From Flammeovirga yaeyamensis (GTDB lineage: Bacteria > Bacteroidota > Bacteroidia > Cytophagales > Flammeovirgaceae), in the NCBI RefSeq assembly GCF_018736045.1, contig NZ_CP076132.1, positions 3,891,501 to 3,955,500 on the forward strand: DNA of 64,000 nt, read 5' to 3'. This document shows, in pieces, positions 37,681-45,978 of the stretch; within the stretch, counting starts at the first letter, position 1, and each line of letters opens with the position of its first letter. The translations under genes were made by a program, and so were the position numbers. The notes below the pieces were generated by a model. The model saw only the letters and a list, made by a program, of their open reading frames with translations, was not told the origin of the DNA and made no database searches.

Positions 37681-37766
37681 TTAGTTGAAAAATCACTACC
37701 CTTCGTTGAAACTATCTCTTTTTTCGCATCTTATTGCTCACATTTGAAGTACAATAATTCAACGAA
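37681..37766 (+). promoter_or_regulatory. predicted LytTR-type binding site, second location
   Basis: TTAGTTGAA (37681-37689) and TTCGTTGAA (37702-37710) are direct repeats 21 bp apart with a 12-bp spacer, the same element and geometry as at 24736-24765. A third copy, inverted (TTCAACGAA, 37758-37766), lies 22 bases before the start codon of the lysine-rich exported protein. A near -7 element, CACATTTG, is at 37739-37746, which would put the repeat pair just upstream of the promoter. Confidence 0.6.
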
Positions 37767-37788
37767 TCAATAACCAAACAATAGAACA

Positions 37789-38490
37789 ATGAAAAAGATC
37801 ACATTATTCGTATTTACAATTTTATCTATCTTCTTATTTTCTTTCCAAGACGGCCCAAAAAAAGGGATGGATAAAGAAGCTCGTAAAAAAGCACAGAAAG
37901 AAATTGCTGAATACAACAAAGCCAATGTTGTACCTGTACTTCTAGAAAATCGTAAGGAATTCGATAATAAGCTTTCAGATGCAGAGAAAAAAGAATTAGC
38001 TAGCCTTCGTACTCGATTGGATAACCTTAAAGAGGAAAATAAATCGATGAAGAAGGATAAGAAGAAAGGTGAAGCACCTACAGAAGAACAAAAAGCAGCA
38101 AAAGAGGCAGCTCAAAAAGAAATGAGACAGATAATGACTGCTGCTTGGGCTGTAGTTGACAACCACGAAGCTGATCTAAAATCCATAAAAGAGGCCAACA
38201 AAGCCAATGAAGAAAAATGGAGAACAGACATGAAAGCCATCATGGAAAAATACCGTCCAGAAGGTAGCATGAAAGGTGAAGGCAAGAAAAAAGGTCACAA
38301 TAAAGGGAAACACAAAATGGGACGTAATCCTATGGGAGCCAATAGAGATGTCATGTTTGTTTTAATGGACCCAACGAAGTCTGTAGACGAAATTGCAGCC
38401 CAAATGGAGAAAATGGGAAAAAGAAGATATGGTGATCCTGATGGAAAAGGGAAAAAACGTAGAGGTCATTCTATGGAAGACGAAGATTAA
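37789..38490 (+). CDS. lysine-rich exported coiled-coil protein, unknown function
   Basis: 233 residues: signal peptide (1-20, LFSFQ), then a very basic, helix-prone chain. Lys, Glu and Ala dominate about residues 25-125 (KEARKKAQKEIAEYNKANVV, LSDAEKKELASLRTRLDNLK), with a coiled coil near 60-85. Residues about 165-190 are KGEGKKKGHNKGKHKMGRN, and a short helix with DPTKSVDEIAAQMEKMGKRR leads to a basic tail. Its LS-DAEKKELASLR segment recalls periplasmic CpxP/Spy-like helix bundles, but the LTxxQ motif is absent, so that is only a guess. It stands alone between terminators. Its promoter carries the LytTR-type repeats shared with the LytS-type kinase gene. Confidence 0.6.
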   Translation: MKKITLFVFTILSIFLFSFQDGPKKGMDKEARKKAQKEIAEYNKANVVPVLLENRKEFDNKLSDAEKKELASLRTRLDNLKEENKSMKKDKKKGEAPTEEQKAAKEAAQKEMRQIMTAAWAVVDNHEADLKSIKEANKANEEKWRTDMKAIMEKYRPEGSMKGEGKKKGHNKGKHKMGRNPMGANRDVMFVLMDPTKSVDEIAAQMEKMGKRRYGDPDGKGKKRRGHSMEDED

Positions 38491-38513
38491 TTCTTGTTCA
38501 TCCTAGAAATCAC

Positions 38514-38552
38514 AAAAAGCAGGTATATGAATATCATATACCTGCTTTTTTA
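38514..38552 (+). terminator. strong rho-independent terminator
   Basis: GCAGGTATATGA (38519-38530) pairs perfectly with TCATATACCTGC (38534-38545) around a three-base loop, followed by seven T. Confidence 0.9.
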
Positions 38553-38557
38553 TTTTT

Positions 38558-38700
38558 CAGTCTATATGTAATCTATAGTCAATGAAGCGATGTCTATAGT
38601 CAGTCTATATCAAAAACTAGCCATACACTATCAAAAAGCCGACTTTTGTACTAACAACAACTACAAATGTCTATAGGTAATTCCATAGGCATCTATACAC
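38558..38700 (+). promoter_or_regulatory. array of six TCTATA boxes upstream of the GH2 gene
   Basis: TCTATA starts at 38561, 38572, 38593, 38604, 38670 and 38692. Steps are 11, 21, 11, 66 and 22 bases, all near multiples of 11. Two copies extend to TCTATAGTCA (38572-38581 and 38593-38602, 21 apart), two to CAGTCTATAT (38558 and 38601). Same-face spacing and same orientation suggest cooperative binding of a regulator. A weak -7 element, GACTTTTG at 38641-38648, lies between the fourth and fifth boxes. Confidence 0.5.
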
Positions 38701-38750
38701 AAAATGTCAGCTATTCAATCAAAAAATAGCTTAACTAGAATTAAAGTGAA

Positions 38751-41276
38751 ATGAAAAAACTTGCACTGTTGTTAGTTGGAGTATTTTTTTCAAGTCTTAT
38801 TTGGGCACAACCAAATACAACTACTCCACACGACGAAAACGAACAAGCTATCCGATCTTTCGATGGTTACCGCTGGAAGATGAAAATGATGCGTCCGGGT
38901 GAAGGCATCAAAGCAGGACTACATAAGATTCCGCCAGAAGATATAGAAACCTTGGTTTGGAATAATGCTAAAGTACCAGGTGATGTATATACAGATCTTT
39001 GGAAAGCAGGGGTAATTGAAGATCCTTATTTTGGTAGAAATAGTGTAAAAGCGCAATGGGTACAACATTATGAGTGGTGGTATGCCTATCAATTTAATGT
39101 TAGTGAAAATTTTGATGATCAAGAAGTAGATATCCTTTTCGAAGGAGTAGATTATAGCTGTGAAGTATGGTTAAATGGTCATTACCTAGGTAAACATGAA
39201 GGTGCATTTTCTTCGTTTAGATTCAAAGTCAATGAGTTCTTGAGAATACATAAATATGATTTCTTAAGAGGTAGAAATATGCTTGTGGTAAAGCTTGATC
39301 CTCCTCCTCAAGTAAATGCTTCTGTAGCAGGCAAGAAAACACCATGGTTTGGTGATTATTGGAGAGATTTAATTCCGTTTGGTATCTATAGACCTGTAAA
39401 AATGGTCACTACAGGTAAGGTTCGTTTTGAGGATGTTTATGCTAATAATAAAATCAATAAAAACGGATCGGCTGATGTCAATCTAGAAATGACTGTGGAA
39501 AATAAAGCTTCAGAAGCCAAAGACATGACTTTTGTGGCCTCTCTTAAAGGAAAGAACTTCGATAGTAAAGAAATTAAACTAAAGTTTAATCAGACAGTAG
39601 CACCTGGAGTACATAAGATAACCAAAACCATTCATATTGATCAACCTGAGTTATGGTGGCCATGGGATTTAGGTAAACCGAACTTGTATGAAGCGAAAAT
39701 CACACTGAAAGAAGGGAAAACAAATCACGATTTCAATGCCATTACTTTTGGTATAAGAGAAGTTACTTCTAAATGGAACCCTGGATTTAAACAAGGAGTG
39801 GATGTTAGTTTCCCTAGGTCTACTTATATCAATGGTAAATTCCACTTTATTCGTTCGGCTTGTTGGGGTGGACCTCCAGATATTTTTGTGGGTAGAACAA
39901 CACTTGATAAGTACAAAGAACTTATTCGTTTGGCCAAAGAAGCGAATATGAATAATATTCGAATTTTTGGATGGCATCCTCCTGAAATCCCAGAGTTTTA
40001 TCAGTATTGTGATGAGATGGGGATTACTGTTTGGCAAGATATTATTCCGTTAGGCACTGGAAACATTCCTACCGAAAGAGAAAAGCTTACAGAAATATAT
40101 AACGAAGCTGTAAAAGTGGTAAAAAAACGCCGTAATCATCCTTCTTTAATTATGATGGAAGGTGGAGAAGAAATGCTACTCAGAACTCGTGATCCTCAAT
40201 TCGGTCGTGCGTTTTTAGAAGAATTAGGTGATTCCCTCCAAGCTTATGTCAACTTACCTTATGTACCCGATTCACCATTAACGTGTCATGTTTCCAAAGA
40301 AGCGGGCTTTAAAGAAAAAGAGGCTGTTCATGCGTTAAGATATTTCTATGATATGGGTAAATGGCTTCATGAAGATTGGTACCAAACTTTAAAATTCCCT
40401 ATAGTACCAGAGTTTGCCATCACTTCAGTACCATCTGTAGAAAGTTTAAAGAAGTTTATTCCTGAAGATGAACTTTGGACGCCTGGTCTAAGTTGGGGAC
40501 ATCATTGGGCTGACCTTACGCGTCTAAGAATGCAAAATTGGGATGTTTTCGGAGACGAAATGAAGGGATCTCTTGAAGAATTTGTCAATGCCTCTCAAGA
40601 CGCTCAAGGAATCATTTTCCAAAATGGAATTGAATATTTCAGACGTCAAAAACCTGAATTAAGTGGAATCGCTCTTTGTCACTTTATCACTTATTGGCCA
40701 GATATGAAATGGGGTATTGTAGACAATTATCAAAAGCCAAAAAGATCATTTGATTTTGTAAAAAAGGCCTATCAACCTACATTAATCAGTTTTGACTTTA
40801 AGAAAAGACGTTGGTCGAATAAAGAAAAGTTCACCGGTTCGATTTGGGTCATCAATGATTACTACGAACAATATAAAGGTTGTTCAGCAAAGCTGATCAT
40901 TAAAAATGATGATGGAAAAGTGTTGACTGAGAAGACTTATAAAATTGGCAATGTAAAAGAAAACAGTGCCCAAAAATTCGAAGAGATTTCAGAAAAAGTA
41001 TTGGATAATGTGAAGGAAAAGTTTTTTGTAGAGCTGGAGCTTTCTGACCAAAATGGTCAATTGATATCTAGCAATGATTACTTCTTCCTCATCGGTGATC
41101 AAAAAGCTGATTCTGATAAATTTAAGGTTTGGATGAAAGAACGTATGGACTTAGAGAATAAATATGGTTTGTACGGTTCTTACTATCACTTCTTCAATGA
41201 TTTCACCGGAGAAAATGGAGGAAATTATGATAGTGACACACAAACACCAAGAGCGTTTGGTTTTGAAACTGAATAG
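38751..41276 (+). CDS. secreted glycoside hydrolase family 2, beta-mannosidase-like
   Basis: 841 residues: signal peptide (1-19, LIWAQ-P), a jelly-roll sugar-binding domain (about 30-220) with the GH2 signature VDYSCEVWLNGHYLGKHEGAF, an Ig-like domain (about 225-340), and the TIM barrel (about 345-660) with NNIRIFGWHPPEIPEFYQYCDE. The nucleophile is E554 in VPEFAITSVPS, which aligns with the SEFG-x-x-S-x-P of beta-mannosidases. The acid/base position is E474 in IMMEGGEEM, where the usual N before it is replaced by E473. It should release beta-linked mannose or a related sugar in the periplasm. It is a single-gene unit with a repeat-rich promoter and a terminator. Confidence 0.88.
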   Translation: MKKLALLLVGVFFSSLIWAQPNTTTPHDENEQAIRSFDGYRWKMKMMRPGEGIKAGLHKIPPEDIETLVWNNAKVPGDVYTDLWKAGVIEDPYFGRNSVKAQWVQHYEWWYAYQFNVSENFDDQEVDILFEGVDYSCEVWLNGHYLGKHEGAFSSFRFKVNEFLRIHKYDFLRGRNMLVVKLDPPPQVNASVAGKKTPWFGDYWRDLIPFGIYRPVKMVTTGKVRFEDVYANNKINKNGSADVNLEMTVENKASEAKDMTFVASLKGKNFDSKEIKLKFNQTVAPGVHKITKTIHIDQPELWWPWDLGKPNLYEAKITLKEGKTNHDFNAITFGIREVTSKWNPGFKQGVDVSFPRSTYINGKFHFIRSACWGGPPDIFVGRTTLDKYKELIRLAKEANMNNIRIFGWHPPEIPEFYQYCDEMGITVWQDIIPLGTGNIPTEREKLTEIYNEAVKVVKKRRNHPSLIMMEGGEEMLLRTRDPQFGRAFLEELGDSLQAYVNLPYVPDSPLTCHVSKEAGFKEKEAVHALRYFYDMGKWLHEDWYQTLKFPIVPEFAITSVPSVESLKKFIPEDELWTPGLSWGHHWADLTRLRMQNWDVFGDEMKGSLEEFVNASQDAQGIIFQNGIEYFRRQKPELSGIALCHFITYWPDMKWGIVDNYQKPKRSFDFVKKAYQPTLISFDFKKRRWSNKEKFTGSIWVINDYYEQYKGCSAKLIIKNDDGKVLTEKTYKIGNVKENSAQKFEEISEKVLDNVKEKFFVELELSDQNGQLISSNDYFFLIGDQKADSDKFKVWMKERMDLENKYGLYGSYYHFFNDFTGENGGNYDSDTQTPRAFGFETE

Positions 41277-41314
41277 TTAACATTTCATTTCATATAACTA
41301 CCTATTTATTAATC

Positions 41315-41347
41315 AAAAAGGCAGATCGTATTGATCTGCCTTTTCTT
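41315..41347. terminator. rho-independent terminator
   Basis: GGCAGATC (41320-41327) pairs with GATCTGCC (41333-41340), with A-run and T-run flanks, between the convergent GH2 and Dabb genes. Confidence 0.88.
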
Positions 41348-41378
41348 TTATCTCTATCTCAACTATAAATAAGTTGAA

Positions 41379-41672
41379 TTAAAATTCAATATCGATGGCC
41401 ATAATATCACCTAAAATTGGCTTTACATGATCTGTCACCACAACTACGTGAGCAGGGTGTACTTGATAAGCTTCTAATGCTTCTTTACTTTCAAAGAGAG
41501 AGTACAACATGATCGTAAAACCTTTCGCTCTTTCAGAGAAGTTCTCTTTTACTTGAATCTCCTTAATTTCATCAATTTTACCACCTAAAGCTTGTAGAGC
41601 ATCAACCATTGCTTGAATTTGCTCTTGTGTTGCTTCTTCTTTGAACTTAAATAATACCGTGTGATTAATCAT
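41379..41672 (-). CDS. Dabb-domain (stress-responsive alpha/beta barrel) protein
   Basis: 97 residues, a single Dabb domain: INHTVLFKFKEEATQEQIQ at the start, the conserved G-x-x-x-x-I-K-x-I-x-V-x-x-x-x-S-x-x-x-x-G-x-x stretch in the middle, and LEAYQVHPAHVVVVTDHVKPI, in which the H-P-x-H motif is typical. Domains of this kind form dimeric ferredoxin-like barrels; most are of unknown function, a few are cyclases. No membrane or signal segment. It is a single-gene unit next to an unrelated membrane protein gene. Confidence 0.9.
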   Translation of the reverse strand: MINHTVLFKFKEEATQEQIQAMVDALQALGGKIDEIKEIQVKENFSERAKGFTIMLYSLFESKEALEAYQVHPAHVVVVTDHVKPILGDIMAIDIEF

Positions 41673-41761
41673 TGTCTTGTTTGTTTATTTGTGGAACAAA
41701 ATTAATCAAACCGCTCTAAAGAAAAACAAATTGATGTCATCTTTTCGGATTAGTTCAATGT

Positions 41762-42979
41762 TTATTGAGCGTTAATCTCACTTTCTACCTTACTTTTTAA
41801 TGGCAACTCTTCTCCGTCTTCATTTTCGTAAGTGAGCTCATAGCTTGCATTGGCTAAAACAGATCCAGAATTCAATGGAGTACCTTCTACTCTCCAAACA
41901 ACAACCAAAGGAGTATTATCGGATTCATCGGCAACAGAATACTCCCAATTATCATCGTTATTAAAAGAGATGGCATTATAACCATTTGAAGTAATGGATA
42001 CCCCTGCCCCAGAATACAATTCGTTTAATTTACCTAGGTGTTCTGATAGCTCATTGTATTCACTTAACTTCAGTTCTCGTTTTTGTTTTAGAGCCACAAC
42101 ATCATCCAAAACACCTAGGCGGTCTTTGGTTTCTGTCACTACTTTATCAAATTTCCCTTTTTTACGATAAAAACTATTTTGAGATTTTTCTACTATAATT
42201 CTATCGTATAAATAGTCTTGAAGATCAATATAGAATACATCAATATCTTTACCATCTGCATTCGATTTACGATGGTTATTATACACATATTCGAAAGCAA
42301 AAAGGGTTTTTAATAGAGACCTTCCCTCCTCAAATAACCTTTTATTTGCAATTTCTAATTCCTCAATGGCTTCTCTTACCCCTCCGATAGTGGCATTCTG
42401 ATTTCTCGAGTCTTCTAAAACCGTCAATACCTTATCAATGTTTTCTTGCATAGTATTGATGTCTCTGATATAGCCTTCTCTAGTACTTAAAAGTTTATTT
42501 AAAGTAGCTCTTACGGCAGGACTCTCCTCATTTGCATCACCTCTACTGACAGAATTGGATAAAATTTCAGTATGATGATAGATGTTTTCCATTGTCGATA
42601 AATCTCCTTGAAGATTTCGAAGGCTATTTTCCAAATCTGAAGTATCATCCCCTAATTTACCCCAAACGTTTCTGATGTCAGCATCTACTTGACGTACATT
42701 TTGATCTGCTCTTTCCAAAGCATCTTCGACTTGTTTTAGGTTCATATTAGGAAAACGAACAGTAATTGCCACTGCACTTCCTTCCACAGCATCACCATTA
42801 AGGTTCCACACTGTATTTTCTTTTACGAACTCGTCTATATCAACCAGGCTTGGATCTATTTCATCGGAACTTCCTCCGAAGAAATATAAAAATATAGTTG
42901 TTCCTAGTAGAATCACCCCGAAGATTGGGCCAATGATGAGTAATAAATTTTTCTTTTGGGTACTTGAATTTTCTTCCAT
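41762..42979 (-). CDS. single-pass membrane protein with long coiled coil, unknown function
   Basis: 405 residues: a short cytosolic start (MEENSSTQKKN), one membrane helix (about 12-34, LLLIIGPIFGVILLGTTIFL) without a cleavage site, then an extracytoplasmic region. Residues about 80-310 are helical with heptad-like hydrophobics and many acidic residues (LKQVEDALERADQNVRQVDA, LENSLRNLQGDLSTMENIYH), and the last about 80 are beta-rich (NWEYSVADESDNTPLVVVWR, ASYELTYENEDGE). The layout, membrane anchor plus coiled coil plus small beta domain, suggests a periplasmic spacer or scaffold. I recognise no family, and the neighbours give no hint. Confidence 0.6.
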   Translation of the reverse strand: MEENSSTQKKNLLLIIGPIFGVILLGTTIFLYFFGGSSDEIDPSLVDIDEFVKENTVWNLNGDAVEGSAVAITVRFPNMNLKQVEDALERADQNVRQVDADIRNVWGKLGDDTSDLENSLRNLQGDLSTMENIYHHTEILSNSVSRGDANEESPAVRATLNKLLSTREGYIRDINTMQENIDKVLTVLEDSRNQNATIGGVREAIEELEIANKRLFEEGRSLLKTLFAFEYVYNNHRKSNADGKDIDVFYIDLQDYLYDRIIVEKSQNSFYRKKGKFDKVVTETKDRLGVLDDVVALKQKRELKLSEYNELSEHLGKLNELYSGAGVSITSNGYNAISFNNDDNWEYSVADESDNTPLVVVWRVEGTPLNSGSVLANASYELTYENEDGEELPLKSKVESEINAQ

Positions 42980-43356
42980 AATCTAATAAGGTTGAAATCA
43001 ATTTAATTTTATTTTATCGGTTCAACATCAAAAACTAAATTAGAATGAGATATAAACAGTTTCTGATATTTGAAAAGTTTTTATTTAAGATCACTTAATT
43101 CACTAGTAATGAGTATTTCATCCAATTTATTTGATGAAATATCATAGATACCAGAGAATGTTACAATTATATAACGAAGATATTAAAATAACATTTTAGA
43201 AGATAAGAATATTTTTGTTTTACGAATATAATTACCGAATAAGTCCTTAGTATTTCTTAATTTGTTATAAATCCATATTTTTATATTCCAACCGAAACCA
43301 TTTATCGGTGTCTTGAGTAAAAATAAGAAACAGTTTATCTAATAATACCCTTCCGG
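42980..43356. promoter_or_regulatory. 377-base divergent promoter region upstream of porX
   Basis: No gene seen. TATTTTTG at 43210-43217 is a perfect TAnnTTTG element pointing towards porX, without a clear TTG partner. TATTTCATC (43114-43122) and GATGAAATA (43133-43141) form a perfect 9-bp inverted repeat about 70 bases before it. Confidence 0.35.
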
Positions 43357-44907
43357 ATGAGTCAACAAAGAATTTTATGGGCAGACGATGAAATCGATCT
43401 ACTAAAACCACATATATTATTCCTTACAAAAAAAGGATATGAAGTTACGCCTGTACTAAGTGGTTTAGATGCCATTGAGAAATGTGATGAAGAGGAGTTT
43501 GATATCATTTTCCTGGATGAAAATATGCCAGGTATGACCGGACTTGAAGCGCTTGAACAAATAAAAAGAATCCGACCAAGTATTCCTGTAGTGATGATTA
43601 CCAAATCTGAAGAGGAATACATTATGGAGGATGCGATTGGTGCCAAGATTGCCGATTATCTTATCAAGCCCATCAACCCAAAACAAATACTACTTTCCGT
43701 AAAAAAATTACTTGATAAAAAGAAGTTGGTCGATGAAAAAACCAACTCTGCCTATCAACAAGATTTCCAAAGTATCATGATGTCGTTTATGAACGATATG
43801 GATTGGGAAGATTGGGTAGAGACTTATAAAAAGATTGTTTATTGGGATCTAGAAATTAATCAGACAGAAAATAAAAGTATGAGTGAGGTCTTCGAAATGC
43901 AAAAAAACGAAGCCAACCATAACTTCTGTCGCTTTATAAAAGATAATTATGAAGATTGGATGGATGAGCCAGATGAACGTCCTGTTCTATCTCATGAACT
44001 ATTGGCTGAAAAGGTATTTCCATATGTAAAAGAGAATGATAAACCTGTTTTCTTTATACTTATTGATAACCTACGTTATGATCAATGGAAAGTAATTGAG
44101 CCATTAATATCTGAACTTTACTCGGTAAAAGAAGATGTGTATTGTCCTATCCTTCCAACGACAACTGCGTATGCTAGAAATGCGATATTCTCTGGCCTTA
44201 TGCCTTCTGAAATTGAAGCTACTTATCCAGAATGGTGGGTAAACGATAACGATGAAGAAAGTAAGAACAATTACGAAGAAGAACTTTTAGGAGAGCAATT
44301 ACTTCGTCATAGAATCGATGGAAAATACTCTTACCATAAGATCATTAGAACTTCTCAAGGGAAGCAGGTAAATGATCAGATCAACTCATTAATGCATAGG
44401 AAGTTCAATGCTATTGTATACAACTTTGTAGATATGCTTTCTCATGCAAGAACAGACACCAACATGGTAAGAGAACTGGCTCCTGACGAAGCTGCTTACC
44501 GATCAATTACAAAATCGTGGTTCGAACATTCTTCTTTGTATGAAATGTTGAAAATTCTTGCTGAAAAAGATTGTAAGGTGTACATCACAACAGACCATGG
44601 TACGGTAAGAACTAGAAAACCATACAAAATTGTAGGCGATAGAGAAACAAATACCAACTTGAGGTACAAGCAAGGAAAGAATCTATCTTATAATAAGAAA
44701 AATGTATTGGCTGTAAAACATCCAGAGGATTTTGGTTTACCGAAAACTGAAGTTTCCACTTCGTTTGTTTTTGCTATGGAAGATTATTTCTTCGCTTATC
44801 CTAATAACTACAACTATTATGTGAGTTATTATAAGGATACTTTCCAGCACGGCGGTATATCTATCGATGAGATGATTATTCCGTTTATTGAGTTGGGGCA
44901 AAAATAG
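43357..44907 (+). CDS. porX: PorX: response regulator with PglZ phosphatase-like domain
   Basis: 516 residues. The receiver domain (about 5-118) has the acidic pair D10/D11, phosphoacceptor D54 in IFLDENMPG, and K104 in IKPINP. A helical linker follows, then a PglZ domain of the alkaline phosphatase superfamily (about 205-515): FFILIDNLRYDQWKVIEPL (metal Asp), LPTTTAYARNAIFSGL (catalytic Thr), VYNFVDMLSHARTDTN, TTDHG and the final HGGISIDEMIIPFIELG. PorX, with the kinase PorY and the sigma factor SigP, controls type IX secretion genes in Porphyromonas and relatives. Neither partner is encoded here. Its presence implies a type IX secretion system elsewhere in this genome. Confidence 0.94.
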   Translation: MSQQRILWADDEIDLLKPHILFLTKKGYEVTPVLSGLDAIEKCDEEEFDIIFLDENMPGMTGLEALEQIKRIRPSIPVVMITKSEEEYIMEDAIGAKIADYLIKPINPKQILLSVKKLLDKKKLVDEKTNSAYQQDFQSIMMSFMNDMDWEDWVETYKKIVYWDLEINQTENKSMSEVFEMQKNEANHNFCRFIKDNYEDWMDEPDERPVLSHELLAEKVFPYVKENDKPVFFILIDNLRYDQWKVIEPLISELYSVKEDVYCPILPTTTAYARNAIFSGLMPSEIEATYPEWWVNDNDEESKNNYEEELLGEQLLRHRIDGKYSYHKIIRTSQGKQVNDQINSLMHRKFNAIVYNFVDMLSHARTDTNMVRELAPDEAAYRSITKSWFEHSSLYEMLKILAEKDCKVYITTDHGTVRTRKPYKIVGDRETNTNLRYKQGKNLSYNKKNVLAVKHPEDFGLPKTEVSTSFVFAMEDYFFAYPNNYNYYVSYYKDTFQHGGISIDEMIIPFIELGQK

Positions 44908-44921
44908 TATTGATATTCTTG

Positions 44922-44950
44922 AGGCCCACGATTGAAATCGTGGGTTTTTA
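44922..44950 (+). terminator. rho-independent terminator of porX
   Basis: CCCACGAT pairs with ATCGTGGG around a short loop, followed by five T. It lies 15-20 bases after the porX stop. Confidence 0.8.
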
Positions 44951-44997
44951 AAGAGTTTATTTAAGCAGTCTGAAATCCGCTTAAATCTCACATCTGA

Positions 44998-45663
44998 CTA
45001 CTTCCAAGACAATCGTGAAGTAGGATGAATGATAAACCTATCCCCCATTTCCCTAGGCATTTCTTGTAAAATATTGGCTAGACAAAGATCAATCAGTTTG
45101 TCTTCTACCACATCAATTTCTAATGAAAAAGTTTTAACGACCTCGTCGACTGTGGTGTAGCCATTTTTATCAATAAGTTGTAGAATATTCCTTTCTTCCT
45201 CCCCAAAAGTAACTGAGTGATGTTCCTCTTTACTTCTTTGTTTTAAGATTCTTCGAATCACCTTACTCATCTGTACACTTTTATCCTCTACTCGAATGTA
45301 AGGTTTTCCAATTCTTCTTTTTAAATTATATAATAAGAAAATAGGTTGTTTATCAGAAGGTGGAATTTCAAATACCAATACTTGTCGCATTGCACTAACT
45401 TGCACAATATGAATGCTATATTCAATTTTTCTCGATAAGTACTTCTTGATTGCCTGTTCCAATACAAACTTTTCCCCTTCAATATCCGTAAATCCGTCTA
45501 TTCGTCCATCATCAGCCACACCAACAATAAGGTATCCTCCATATTTATTAGCGAACGCAACAACTTCCTTCATTATTTTAAATGGGTCAGCCGCTTTTTT
45601 CTTAAACTCAATTTTAAAGCCTTCCCCTTCATTCACCAACTGTTTTAATTCTTTTAAATCCAC
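44998..45663 (-). CDS. AlbA_2 (Schlafen-like) DNA-binding domain protein
   Basis: 221 residues. The N-terminal AlbA_2 domain (about 5-130) has the motif EGEGFKIEFKKKAADPFKIM, then VVAFANKYGGYLIVGVADDGRIDG, which is nearly diagnostic for this family, followed by the strand IEYSIHIVQV and a basic stretch YNLKRRIGKPYIRVEDKS. A winged-helix-like region (about 155-215) with ILQLIDKNGYTTVDEVVKTF follows. Proteins of this type are putative ATP- or nucleic-acid-binding regulators; the ligand is not known. It is convergent with porX and stands alone. Confidence 0.85.
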   Translation of the reverse strand: MDLKELKQLVNEGEGFKIEFKKKAADPFKIMKEVVAFANKYGGYLIVGVADDGRIDGFTDIEGEKFVLEQAIKKYLSRKIEYSIHIVQVSAMRQVLVFEIPPSDKQPIFLLYNLKRRIGKPYIRVEDKSVQMSKVIRRILKQRSKEEHHSVTFGEEERNILQLIDKNGYTTVDEVVKTFSLEIDVVEDKLIDLCLANILQEMPREMGDRFIIHPTSRLSWK

Positions 45664-45972
45664 TCCTCAATCTTTTTAATGAACATATAATGTGAAGCAG
45701 TTTGCAGCTAATTCTTATCAACATTTCTATTTTTAAAATTGAAGTTATTCGATCTTCTTTTTTAAAATTTTAATATTTGATATTTTTTACCGAACTTTCA
45801 AAGTCATTAACACATAACTACGTAAAAGGACTTTAACAACTCTAGTTATCTTACACACACCTAAGACCATATTAAATATGGCCAGCTTAAAATAGATGTG
45901 TTAATGAAATAACTTACACATCCTCCTAGATAACAAGAGGCTGTCTTATTTAAATATAAGATAGCCTCTTTT
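45664..45972. other. 309-base gap with structured plus-strand region
   Basis: No reading frame of note. The left half is the promoter side of the AlbA_2 gene and is AT-rich; no TAnnTTTG match is clean. The right half holds the structured element and terminator listed as a small-RNA candidate. Confidence 0.45.
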
Positions 45973-45978
45973 TTATAA
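45845..45978 (+). ncRNA. candidate structured small RNA with terminator
   Basis: GTTATC (45846-45851) and GATAAC (45929-45934) could close a domain that contains CCATAT/ATATGG (45868-45882, loop TAA) and GATGTGT/ACACATC (about 45895-45922). The upstream copy of ACAC competes for the same GATGTGT, so two alternative pairings exist. A strong hairpin (AAGAGGCT... with ...AGCCTCTT, 45934-45970) with a six-T run on the plus strand follows. On the minus strand the same hairpin can end the lipoprotein gene, but its T tract is weaker. A promoter was not identified. Confidence 0.3.

Noticed and set aside
37789-38490. CpxP/Spy-type chaperone
   Set aside because: Helical and exported, but the LTxxQ motifs are missing, so kept as unknown.
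38558-38700. TCTATA array as a CRISPR or transposon end
   Set aside because: Units are only 6-10 bp with no constant spacer length and no cas or transposase gene nearby.
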